This document shows, piece by piece, positions 1 to 12,600 of a stretch of 64,000 nucleotides of DNA. The DNA is from Aplysia californica. Lineage: Eukaryota; Mollusca; Gastropoda; Aplysiida; Aplysiidae. Numbering within the stretch: position 1 is the stretch's first letter; each line of letters begins with the position of its first letter. The notes under the pieces were generated by a model. The model was not told the DNA's origin and ran no database searches. It was given only the letters and a program-made list of their open reading frames with translations. A program made the position numbers and the translations under genes. The stretch spans positions 1,489,787 to 1,553,786 of the forward strand of contig NW_004797288.1 of NCBI RefSeq assembly GCF_000002075.1, given 5' to 3'.

Positions 1-468
1 ACACACACACAGACACACACACTTGCACGCAGAAAAAAATAAAATCAATTATTACAATCAAAACACAGTTGTTAAGTTCTCACTCTACTGCCGTGTACGA
101 ATGCAATTTTATAAAGTAATATTGAAAGAAGAAAGTTTGACAGCGAAAATCTGTATCGTATGTTGGCCGTGTTCTGTTCTTGTACCTGCCGATCAGTTTA
201 TTCATTCGTTTTGTTTTTGCCCTGAAAAGCCCGCGGTATGAACCACATCTGAATGTTTGAGGTATCCCCATGACCTCAATACGGAAGTAACCGAATCGTA
301 TCGATTTGCATTATTAGTATATTTTAAGAAATACATATAATCAATGGAACGTTTTTTGATACTTTGTTTGGTTTCAGACCAAAACAATAAAAAATATTGC
401 ATTTGCTTCCGAGTTTATTTATTTACAATGCGTACGGAAATCACCGATTTTCGCGTTCCTCGGACAAG
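1..468 (+). promoter_or_regulatory. Upstream region and 5' UTR of Acinus
   Basis: A CA microsatellite fills bases 1-22. I see no TATA box close to the start codon. The ATG at 469 sits in a good initiation context (purine at -3, G at +4). An in-frame leucine-type start further up (397) would add 24 residues that look non-conserved, so the ATG directly before the SAP domain is preferred. The transcription start cannot be placed from sequence alone. Confidence 0.4.
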
Positions 469-618
469 ATGGCGTCCGAAGAGGACTCCTCCAGCTCGAT
501 CACTTTCAAAGGGACGCCTGTGACAGAACTTAAACTGAATGATATTAAACGAGAGCTTGAGAGGCGAGGGTTATCCAAAGCTGGAAGCAAAACTCAACTG
601 ATTGATCGATTAAAAGCA
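469..618 (+). CDS. ACIN1: Acinus exon 1: SAP domain
   Basis: Encodes residues 1-50. [19 protein letters not shown] and [12 protein letters not shown] form the two helices of a SAP fold, a DNA/chromatin-binding module, with the invariant Gly-Leu turn (G34-L35) and Leu-Arg-Leu type core. The preceding acidic/Ser leader ([10 protein letters not shown]) resembles that of other Acinus long forms. The donor after AAA GCA is GTATGT and the exon ends in phase 0. Confidence 0.95.
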
Positions 619-3600
619 GTATGTGCATTGTTAATTGTGACATATTTTGTTGTTTAAGTTGTGTTTATGTCCCTTGGCATTGGGCTCAGCTTCACTTCCA
701 CTTTCTTATTTTGCTGTTGCAATCCGTGAGCTCGTACTGCTCTAATTGAAACCTGAAGTCGTAAAGCTAATACTGTAATAGCTGTAACTTAATTATGGAA
801 TAGATCTGCATCCTATTCGAGCTAGATTCATTGTTTTTAACAGCATTCATAAGACGAAGTGAATCTTTTCTGCATATCTGTTTATGCATGAGCTTGTGTA
901 CAGTATTGCCAAGTAAAAAAATGCAGCATTGCAGGAATTTGCACCTTCTCACAGCAGTCAGTTTCGATTAATTCCAAGTTCAAGCCAGAATTATACCCTG
1001 ACTAGGTCTAGATCTAGATCTAGATCTAGTACTTTTTTTGTTCCTGCTTGCAGCAGGTGCAATGCTTTTTACTCATTTTGAGAGCCAACCAAGACCAAGG
1101 CAAGGTAAATCTAGGCGATTCTGTTACTCTTACTTACATGCCCTGACACTTTCTAAATTATGTCTTATATAAATATGCTCAGGTGCCTCAGGTCTTGCAA
1201 AGTAGCAATGCCAATGAAAATTTAAATTTTCACTTTTGCCCCTTTTTTTTCGGTACCTAAGAAAGAATTTTTAATTCTAAGAATTATGCTTCTTGAATTT
1301 TGAGAACGAAGTGTATACAGACCCGGTAACCGGGAACAAAGTCACGAAGTATACAGTACAGACCCGGTAGGGGAACTCTTTTGTGATTTCGGAAAGTTTC
1401 AGCGCCCAGACAAGGTAGTATGGGTGTGTGTGTGTGTGTGGAGAGAGAGAGAGAGGGAGAGAGAGAGAGAGAGACTGCTCTATATTGAAATTATGACATG
1501 TTCTTTTCTTCAATTTGTGATTCCTCCAACTCCAAAACTTGGGGAAAACGATCTTTCATCGAAAAGACATCCGCAATCTTCATTTAGATTTAGATCTAGG
1601 TCTAGGCTAGCCTCGAAACTAGATCAATGATTTACATGTCTGTCTAGATCTAGACCTAGGCCATTGTTCTACCCTGAGCCAAGAGGGTGCTGAAACTTTC
1701 CGAAATCACAAAAGAGTTCTCCTACCGGGTCTGTATACTTTGTGACTTTATTCCCGGTTACCGGGTCTGTATACACTCCCTTTTGAGAATCGGTTCATAA
1801 ATGAAAAAAGTTATGGGGTTGTAAAGGTCGGCAAAATATGGATGACCCACATATAGGAAAATACTCCTAAAAAGTGGACCACGCAGTTGAGTAGCAGATT
1901 CTGTAAGAAAATCGACGATATCTCGGTAACTAATCGGAGTGTTTGAGAGAAACTTGGCTACCCGATGTGTTTTTGAGTGTAGAGAAATCATTTCTGCAGT
2001 CAGATTTACTACCAATTTCGTAGTTATTTTGTGATTGTGGTGTACATATTACGATTTTGCGAAAAAGGGGTGTCGGGATGAGTCCATTTTATTTATAGCA
2101 TCGTATCACAACATGGGATCTTTAAGAATATATGTCGGCAGCGTGACTAAATAATTGCAAAGCTTTTTATGATGACTTTAGACCATGCCAACCGTAAAAG
2201 ATAAGTTAATTCAATCTAGCATGCCGTACAATTAAAAATTCTTTTTCCCCGTTGAGACGCGAACACCCCGAGACGAGATAACCTCGCCTCGGAATACCCC
2301 CATTGCGATGTTACAGGGGAATAGAGAGAAAAACAACCGGATGCGCGCGCCTGCCATTGCCCTATTTCAAGTGACCAATGAACGGGCCCGGAATAGTCAT
2401 GCGGGGATTTGTAGGTCACATACATTTGCCACGAGAGTGAGGGGAAAATGGCCGGTCTCTGTGCGAAGCCGCTTTGGATAGGGGGGTAGTCGTGCATTTA
2501 TGGTCGGGTCTAAACAACTACTTGACACAGAACGTTCAAATTTGAGCACACTATAGAGGATAGATAGATCTATTACCATCTCGGCGTTGAAATTCAAACT
2601 CCTTATAGTTTTCGGTGTACACGATACGAAAGTGTTCCTGACACCAAAAGTATAGGTTAATTTACGTGTACGAACTTCAACGTCCACATATCATTAGTTT
2701 GCCCTATTTTCTGATTGGTTGCCGAGTTTCATTCGGATTGGTTCGGAATTAGAGCAGACCGAGGTTGACAAAGTTAGTCACCTACGCTTCGGCCTGGTCC
2801 GCAAAATCGCCCGAAAACGGGGACCAAATTTTCGCCTCGCGGGAAAGCCCGATTGGCATTGCTATGCAAAGCTGTTTTCTTGATCATTCTTTTTTTCTTT
2901 TTTGGGAGGGGGGTGGGTGAGGGGGCATGCAGTTAAGTTTGAAGTTATCTTGAATAATTAATTTTCGACAGTTTAAAACCCTCGTCCTGCGGGGGCCGGG
3001 TTTATGTTGCCCGATAAGCCTATTTCGGCACCTGAGTCAGTCTAGCCCCTGGCTCAGCGCACGCGCACCGCACATCATCTTATGTGAAATTCGGGTCCCG
3101 AGTTGGATCCCCATTCACACCGGTCAAGTGTGTGTGCGTCAGTCTGCTTGAGTTTGTGTGCGTTTGTGGCCTTCTTCTAGAACCGCCTGCATTGGTTCGT
3201 AATCGATGCATATGTCTCATTCAAAACATGCCAAGTTGGTAGCTCTAGATGTTCATTCAATGAAATTATAGAAGAAATTGACCCACTTAGACATGAGAAG
3301 CTTGAAAGGAGAGTCAAGAAACAAGACTTCCATTTTTCTGTACAAAATCTTTCAAATGAGCTTGATTTTGTATGAAATTATACTACCTACCTGATAAAAA
3401 ACAAGCTTGTTTGATAGTTTTGAATACCATTGTGCAGGTACGAAGAACAATTGGAGTGCAAAACTTTCGGAAATTGACCTGTATTATCCCCTTTCGAACC
3501 TCAGGTCATTCATAACAACAAGAGCGTCTAGAAAGGTAAATTCGCATTTGGGCGTAACTACTCGTAATGTCTTATCAGCTTGTGAGAGGGGGTTTCATGT

Positions 3601-6600
3601 GTTTGTAACACTTTATATTTAAAGACAAAGCTATGAAAGATAGAGCATTATTTTCATAGTCAATTTACACACACTTACTCCCACGGTATTCATGGCGAAA
3701 ACACACGTTTCCCGGCGCGTGCGCTGTACACCAACAGTACACACTTAATGACCTCGGCGACCTGCCCGGAACGTCCGACATAATCGGTTGCTGATAAGAC
3801 TCGCATCTCAGCACAGACACAGGACAAGGGTTAAGTGGCTGAGTGTGTGAGCTGAAGCCAAAAAAATCTGCAGTTTGACCCCCAAAGCAGTGCATCTGTG
3901 TGCGGAAGTGAAAGTAAAGGTTTACCTGGTATCTTCCACTCAATTTTTCAATTTATCAAGATCTTAATGCCCTACCTCACTCTTGATCTTGTCCCCCCCC
4001 CCCGTTATAACGATAATAACCCATAATTTAATAGTTTGCAGTTAGGTTTGAAATTTTCCCCCGAAATTTCTACAGTTTGACCCTCAAAGCTGTGCGTCCG
4101 GGTTGGAATCAGTGTGGCGATAGAAATTTTTATTTTCGAAAAATTGTCTCCTTTCACCTCCTTTCCTGCTCTCTAGCAATGTTCTGTTGTCTGCTTTTGT
4201 CTCCTCTTTCTGCCCCCTCCTCCTCACCTCCTTTGCCCCCTCCTCTGGGCTCCTGACTCTTTCCGCACCCTTTCTACTACTAGTACTACTACTCATTTGC
4301 TCCTTATTGCTGTCTTTCAGCCACACCCCTGATCTTCTGGTAGGAAAGATCTACACCTAGTCTTCTCAGACAAGGGCCAAAAATTTCGGGGGTCCAGTGT
4401 GCAAGTTGCACACGTTAAAGATCCCTTGGTGGTCCAAAATTCATAAGAGTAGGCTTCGGCCACCACCTGGGCAAAACTCAAAATTTCCTACCAGCTGGAA
4501 ATGTTAAATGTGTCCTGGTCACTTATAATATATGTCGTGACCCTATACAGTTGCGAACGCTGTATATCACTTTCACAAATAAATGTTAAAAATGATCTTT
4601 ATCTTTTGCTGGTTGCGCTAAGGTCAGTATTTAAAAAAATGAAAACACTTTGAATTTTTACTTGGGGAAATGTTGACATTATCTTTCATTATGTGTGGGT
4701 TTTTATTTTCTTCTCATGTATTTAAATATGTAATAAATTGAACATTCTGTAGTAATACTTTACCCTTTTGCTTTTTTTCTTCCTGCCCTCAGCAATTGTT
4801 ACTCGAGAAACTACAACAAGATGCTGCTCAGTCCTCAGGAGATGAGCTTAGTGAAGGTGAATATTTTAAATTGAAAAATTATCTTAAAGAAATTTTTTAG
4901 TCTTAAAGTTCACTAAATTTAATTTTACCAAGGTTTATGATAAGATGCTATGGAGAAAAGATGGGAAAACAAAAAACAAATGATTGTGGGAAGACTTCCA
5001 AAAGAGTAGCTTGTTTAATGGAAATGTTGTTGCTGTAATGTAGCTTAAGATATATGTAATTCAATAATTGTAATTTCCGGGACCTGTCAGTCTTGGGGTC
5101 TGAGATAAATTTGAAAAATGTGTGATAATAGGACGGCTTCATAAATTGTGTTGTCATGAAAGTGTAAGCAGCTGTAAAATGAATTTTAATTAAAAATTTT
5201 TGTCAAGCCATGGGTTTTGTTTGAATTGGAGTGAATTTAGCAATCCCCCCCCCCCCCCCCCCTTCTCATTTTATACTGCTCTAAAAATTTCTTTTTTTGT
5301 GTGTGTTTCTTTCAGGAAAAGTACCAAACATGGCGGTAAGCATTTACTTTTTCAAGTTCATATGGGTCATTCCACCAGTATCATTGTATGGTTTACCTTT
5401 GGTAACATCAAAATGAAAATTTTTCTTCATATTTGACAAACATAGCCAAGCAAGTCACAGGGACCAACATTTAAATGATAATGTCTGAAAGATTCAGACT
5501 TCTGTGACATTCCTGTGAAATTCAGTGAATGATGAAAGAGTGAGATCTGCGATTGCCAGGCATGTTACTCAGACAAACAAAAACAAATGATGCAAACAAA
5601 TTCAGATTAAATTAAAGATATTTGTTTCTCTATTCTATTTGTATTTTCTTAGAGACACAGAATAACCTGAAGAATTAATAAGTGTATGATAAATATAGAG
5701 TTATAAAATGTCATCGGAGTGGGAGGAATGTTAAAAGACAAACATTGAAGAAAATTTTAAATCTTTGTTTTCCTCTCCAATCTGGAAGAAAAATGACCGT
5801 AAAGTCTAAAAAGACTAATATGACTTCGGGGTGACTGCCAGGGCCAGAGATACCCGGACGCTCTGAGAATTACCTGGGAATTTGAAAAAAATCACCGAGG
5901 ACTAAAATACAAGGAAAGAAAAATTTAGTGGGAGAAAAGATTTCAAGAAAATTATGTCACACTCATGAACTTAAACTATTTTGCTAAAATTATGAGGATT
6001 GTAACAGGACAAACACACAGCATTGCTTTTAAACCTTTCTTTCCCATTTCTATTTCAATTGAATATAAACTGTTGAGAATCCCCAAAGAAAATGTCACTC
6101 AAAGAAAGGATAATGAATATCAGGGGGCAATTTAAAAACGGATAGTATTCAATCCTCAGTGTTCAACATTTTTTATGTTAAAATACACTGGGTGCTAAAC
6201 ACAACTCAAGGCTTGAATTGTGTTCATGATGTCTAAATAATTAAAACGTTGGCTTAAAATACATGATCAACAAAATTACATTTTTAAATGGATCGTTACC
6301 TTTTTCAAACATTGTGAGGATTGTCATTGCATTGGAACAAGAGGACAAACACTCGTCATTTATAGATGACACTTTCTTGAAAGGATCAAAGTGTACTTTC
6401 CACGGTTGTCAAAAATATGTGTACTTGCAGTTAGTGAAATGTACGATGAGTAAAGAGTGCCATTAGGAATGCTATGAAATAGGACAAATATTGTAGGTGT
6501 GCTAAAAAGTCCTATACGAATGCAAATTTGCACCTGATGTTACAGAATTTGCTCTATGTTTATGTTATATTATTTACATCGCTATTAGTAGTGGAAACAC

Positions 6601-9600
6601 TGGACCACACGATTCATGGAAAATAAAAGTTTGATTATTTTTGCTTAAGATGGATGAACACATTTAACGTTCCTCTCTACAAATCAATAGTCTACTGTAA
6701 AGTCTTTGAGTGAAGAATGCTGGGTTGGGTTGATTTAAATTTAAATCAGTTGATTTTAAAAATAAAAATCGGTGATTGAAATCACTTTAAAAAAATGTAT
6801 TCAGTTTTTACATTTTAAACATTGAGAATGCCTTTCCTTGGTTTTATCAAACAAATATAAGGTTTAGTAGACTAATATAATTATGCTTAAAAGTCTGCTT
6901 TTCCCCCCTGTCACTGTAAAATAATACAGTATTCAATTTACTTTTTTTTTTCATAATTGAAATTAGCATATTTTTTAAAAGACAAACACAAGTAGGCACA
7001 CACACACCTGCACACAGACTAAGGAAATGTCTAGATTTATTAACTGTAAACTGAATACCCCCACTGCCTTGTGGGTTAGTCCTTTTGGACTAAGGCTAAC
7101 AGAGTAAACCGTACAAAAATCCAGCTGAAGGCAAGGGGAAACCACTGCTGTATTCTTTCCCAAGAAGATCATGGTTCAACACTCAATGAATATGGTGATA
7201 AGCAGAAAAACTCCAACCCCAACATGCAATATCAAAGTCAATGATACCAACCTCTAGCAAGTACAACATTTTAAATATTTGGGGACCATTTCATCAGATG
7301 GGAGGTGTCACACTGAAATTAAAAGCCACATTTGCCAAGCAAAAGCAACCTTCCACAAAATGAAACTGATACTCACAAACATCAATATGTTACTGGAAAC
7401 GAGAAAAAGAGTACTGAAAAGTTACAACGAACCAATCCTATTATACGTGTGCGAAGCTTGGGCAATCAATAAACAGCTGGAAAGAACAATTGTAGCGACA
7501 GAGTTGTGATTCATAAGACGCATGCTGTGTGTCCCATGGACAGCTGGAAAAACAAATGGAGAAGTCTTGGTTGGAGCAAATTGCAGAAGACAAATTATGA
7601 CGAATATAAGAAAGTGACTGGCAAATTTCTTCGGACACACAATGCGGAAAGAAGCATTGGAGAATATTGTAACAACTGGCACGTTTGATGGAAAGAGAGG
7701 CTGAGGCAGACAGAGGGAAAAGGGACAAGATGACAACATGGGTAGGAGCAGCAAGAACAACAGACATCATTGCTGTAACGCAAGACAGTCAAGACAGAGT
7801 AAAGTGGAGGTCCATGATCGCCCATGCCAGTCGGCAATGCACTGGATGATGATGATGAAACTGAATAATTTATTGAATGTCAGATCAAATCAATAGTGAC
7901 TGAGGAGAATAAAAACATTAACAAATAAATCACAAACAGTGTAACAAAAATAATTATTCAGATATTATTGCAAGGAACAAAATGGCAACGGAAGGAATTT
8001 TGAAAGTAAATCACTTTCATATAATATTAACAGTATTACAATAACCAACAATTTAGATCATGTTGAAACTACCCATTGAGGTGTTTGGGGTTGGAGGTTT
8101 TGAAAAGAAACACAATACTACAGTATTCAATTACATTTTTTTCATAATTGAAATAAGCATTCTTTTTTCTTTTTTTAGACAAACACGAGCGAGCGCGCGC
8201 ACACAAACACTGTAATAAAATGCAAGTTTATCTATGCATAGTTACCCCCCTTCCTTTGAGACTGACATTTTCTTCATTTTTTTGTCTGTAGCCATGAATA
8301 ATTCACTGATATAGACGAAGCTTTCTTTTGAAGTTGCTTAAATTAATCAGTAGTTAAAATAAAGAAAGACAATGCATTTTGAACTAAAATAACATACTTT
8401 TAGCCACTTATAATTCAAGACTGTGTAGACCTTTTAAAAAAATGTTAAGTCTGCTTAAAATTTTTAAAATAGATTTTTTTGATTAAAAAAAAAAATCACC
8501 AACCCTGGAAGAATAAATTTTTAATCAGTATATTTAAATTATTTTATATTTCTGCTGCAATGGAAAAAAAAAGCAACTTCATTTGATCTTTATAACCCAT
8601 GCTGAATTCAGCCTTGATAACAATACCACTTTCTTGTTATAATTAAATTGAAGTGAAAAAATAATTTTTAATAACCCACTGGATTTTAAAACATTTCTTC
8701 CAGTTTAAAAGGTACAAAGCATTTTATTAACAGGTTTTCAATCCTAGAGAAGCTTTTTCGATCATTGATTCTTCACATTATCAAAAGTTTTAAAATTTGT
8801 GTTTTAGGATGATTCATGTGATTCATTTAAAAATGATATTGTTGAAGTAAACCATAGTGGAGGGACCCATATATTTTAAGTTTGCACAGCTATTTCTTTT
8901 TCAGTATTCAAATTGTTCTTTATGCTTTTTGGCCTTACTACCAGTTTTTAAATGGTATTCCTTTCAACCATTGTCTTTGTTTAATCATGGTCTGACATAA
9001 AGTCATCTCCAGCAGGAAAAAAAATATTAATTACTGCCTAAAGCTATTTATGTGTAGCTTTTCCCAACATATATGGCTTTCCTAAACACTCGAAGAGGCC
9101 AACAAATGAACAAATGGTTGTGAGAAAAGAATAAATTATAATATGGTTAACGTGGCAAGTAATGTGGCAAAAATAGTTTCAGCATTATTTCAATGTAAAA
9201 TCCCACTGCCTCTCAGTCTGGTTTGTCAATATACATAATCTAAGTTAATTTTCTAAGTTAATGAAGTAAAACTTAATTAACTCTGTGAACCCCATTGGAC
9301 GCTGGGAGCGTCGCTGGGAGCGTCCGGCAGTAATAACCCTGTTCCCCATTGGACGCCCAGCATCCAGTACTAGTGACAACTGTTTTGTTTTATTTAGTGC
9401 TAGCTTTTGCTTGTTTTTTGGAAGTTTTCCCCAACCAAGTTTTTTAGTAATGACTAAGCCTTTGTTTCCGCTATTTAGAAGTTGGAGGCAAGCTTTTGGG
9501 GTTATAATAAGACATAGTGCACTAGGTTCAGGTGACTAGAAAAAAGAACTCCAGGAAAAGGTAGAAAAAACTCGGGGCCTTGATTTTGCAGATTTTGGGT

Positions 9601-12600
9601 CAGGCTATGCAAATTTTATGTTGGCTGATTTTTGAAGACCAACCAATTTTTTTGTCTTAAAATAGCATGGGATACAATCGAGAAAGACTTTATTCTCCTC
9701 GTATATTGCCTTTGAAAACCTGAGGATGGGTTAATGTAGTGAATTTTCACAATAATTGTCATTTTTCGCAAAATAGAATTTTTTTTACATGATACTTTCA
9801 GGAGACATAGATGGCAATGCTGCCATAATGAAACGGAGAGATATTTGCGAAAACAATAACACATTTCCATTGGCAAGCAATTACACAATCTAAATTAAGA
9901 AAACGTTTTTATACTTTCAAACTTTGGGAAATTTCTCTTTTTTTTTCTTTCTTTTGCACTTATTGAAAAAAACTTGCTGTTACTCTGATAGGGTCTGGTT
10001 CAGGTATACTCTCACCAAATTTGGTCATATTTAGTCCGTAAATAAGAAAGCCTTAGGGATTTGAAATTCATTGTTTATTTTCAAGATGGCGGCCGTTTCC
10101 ATAGCAACCGATGCCAAAATAAAATTTCGTATCAAGAGATTTTAATATGCCTAACTTATATGTGCACTTAGATTTGATCTTGGGCAACAGACATAGAAAA
10201 TGGTCCTCAAGGGTAGCTCTCGTTAAAGAGTTAAAACTAGTACGTCTGCTGAAATGGCCACACGTGGCTATCTTTTCGTTGTTAGTGGCTTTCATAGACC
10301 TTTGTAGGTATGTGTGCTGTCACATTCTGTGGGTAGGTGTAGGACTGTGCACTTTCGTGTCAACTGATTAAAGCCTTTCTACTGCCTGGCAAGTAGTCTG
10401 GTCTGAACATTTTGCTTCATTGCACTATTTGCACACTTATTTTTCAGAACGGGTGGTTGAAGCCATGCACGGCTCATTTGTGTCATGACGTGGTGGAGTC
10501 AGGTGCTCGTCAATTTTGGGGCATGTGGAGTTATTGGTATCATCTGAAAGCTGATTTTTTTGCCGTGTTTCCGATGAAATAAATATCCATTTATTTTTTA
10601 AAAGTCATGGTATTTGCGATTGAAGGAAGTGAGGTCGCCTGTTTTCAGTGGTGAACTAATCGAGAAAATGGCCGCCAAAGTTTGGTCATTCCAATAGCTA
10701 AAAAGTCTTAAAAAACTGTAGAATGACATATTTTACACCTTTAATCAGTGTTTTTCAGTAAAATTCACATGGAAATGTGTTTTTATATGGACATAAAGAG
10801 GTTACGCCAAAAAAAATAAAAATTAATTGCAAATTTCCAAACTGGTGGAAAATGCCGGTTTCTCCGATTTCGTTATTTTGACGAGGGCCTAATTTCACCA
10901 CGCTGCCTCACATTTATGTGTATTTATGTTTCTAATTGTTTGCATGTCACTCATTCTCATATCATCTCCTTTTTTTTTCTTTAATTTTAGTAGGGATTTG
11001 GGGGGGAGGGCGAAAGTAGTTCAAGGATAAAGCTAATGGATTGGATAATTATTATGGCATGTTCGGATCCCTTTGGATTGCCAGTGCGGTGGACTGAGTT
11101 TTGATAACTACAGTACACTTTTAAGTCATTCGAGTTATTTTCAAAGTAAAAGTGGATGATTCTGGCTTGATCAGGGGTTTCTTTTTACCATAGTCTGGCT
11201 AGGCTATGTTTGCTGACTTTTTTTCTGATTCAAGAGTGCCACTGTATCTGACAGAGACTACTATATTTTTAGTACAGAGATGACTTTCAGCACTGCCCAG
11301 TTGAAGGTTGTAAGATAAGATGGTTTATGCTGTCGGCAATGCGATAAATTTTGAAGTAAAAAAATAAGGGTTGGTTTTAATTACTTTTAATTACTTTTAT
11401 TCTTTTTTCATTTGTCCTGTTCAGTTACAAGATGACAAAGCAGGGCAGAATGAATTTGTGCGTCAGTATCTTCAACAGCAGCAGAGAAATTTGGAAATTC
11501 AGATGGAAGTGAAAAAACAAGTAGAAGGTGAGTTACGGTTTTAATTTACATTTGTATTGCGTGGTTCCTACAATCTTCTGCAGAGGAGAGTTTGAGCAAA
11601 TCAAGCCTGCTGAGGCTTTTGTAGTTAATTAATCTGTAAATGCTTGTAAATGAAATGGAATGCAAGGTCAAGGGTTGAGTTTCTGACTTGTTTGATGTAT
11701 TTCAAAATGATTGCTTTGTCTGCTGAAAGATTAGACAAGATACAGCTGCAATTATTTTCTATTGGTTTTTTATCCAAGTGCTTAGACTGTGGTTTCTGGT
11801 TTGCTGTCTTATGGAGTACTCCAAATGCTTTTTCTGTGCTCTAACTCTAAGAGAGTGGTAATATCGATTACTAATCACACGTCATGTGATTTTGACTTGA
11901 GTTCCATGACAGTGTTAATATATCGTCGGTCGTCTGATGAAATGGTGAATTCCACACAAAGCAATTTTACAGGAGAGAGAGATGGTTATTTTATCGAAAA
12001 AGTGTGGGATTCATGATTTTCGTATTCGAATCTCGCCTGATGCGGTCGTGAATTCTACATAGGTGTTAAATTCATGATTTCATCAGTAGGCTTTATGAAA
12101 GGCAGTGTTGTATTCATGGTTATTAGGCAGTGTGTTTTCTTTTATTAGAGGCCCTGGTATGTTTAAAAAGTATATGAAAGCATGAAATACTGTTAAACAA
12201 AAGATTTTAAAAGACCAATTTAAAACTGAGAATGAAATTATAAACTGAGTGAAACGGAAAGCTATTAATTATTTTACCACCATAAACATCTATCATTCTT
12301 ACATGAATGGGATATTGTATGTAATTTATGAAATCATACTCCTTCATTTGGGTGCTCTCTCTATTTCTATCCTTCTTTCTCCAATTGTGTGTAAGTGTAT
12401 GTCATTTTTTATTGGGCTGGGGGGAGGGGAGGGGGGTGTGTTGATGTGTTGAGAACTAGATTTGTATCAAACTTCTTTACCCTGTGAATGACTGAATGAT
12501 CATCTTTAATTATCTTACTCTTTTTGTCTCTCAGATCCGGAAAATTATTCTTTGCAATTTTTAAAAGAGAATGATACTGTGGTGGGGAACTGTTTGTTAA

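Noticed and set aside
2216-2497. Minus-strand open frame [10 protein letters not shown]..., also at 20992-21240
   Set aside because: Lies in the TIR element; the two copies differ by frame-changing indels, and the frame shows no known domain.
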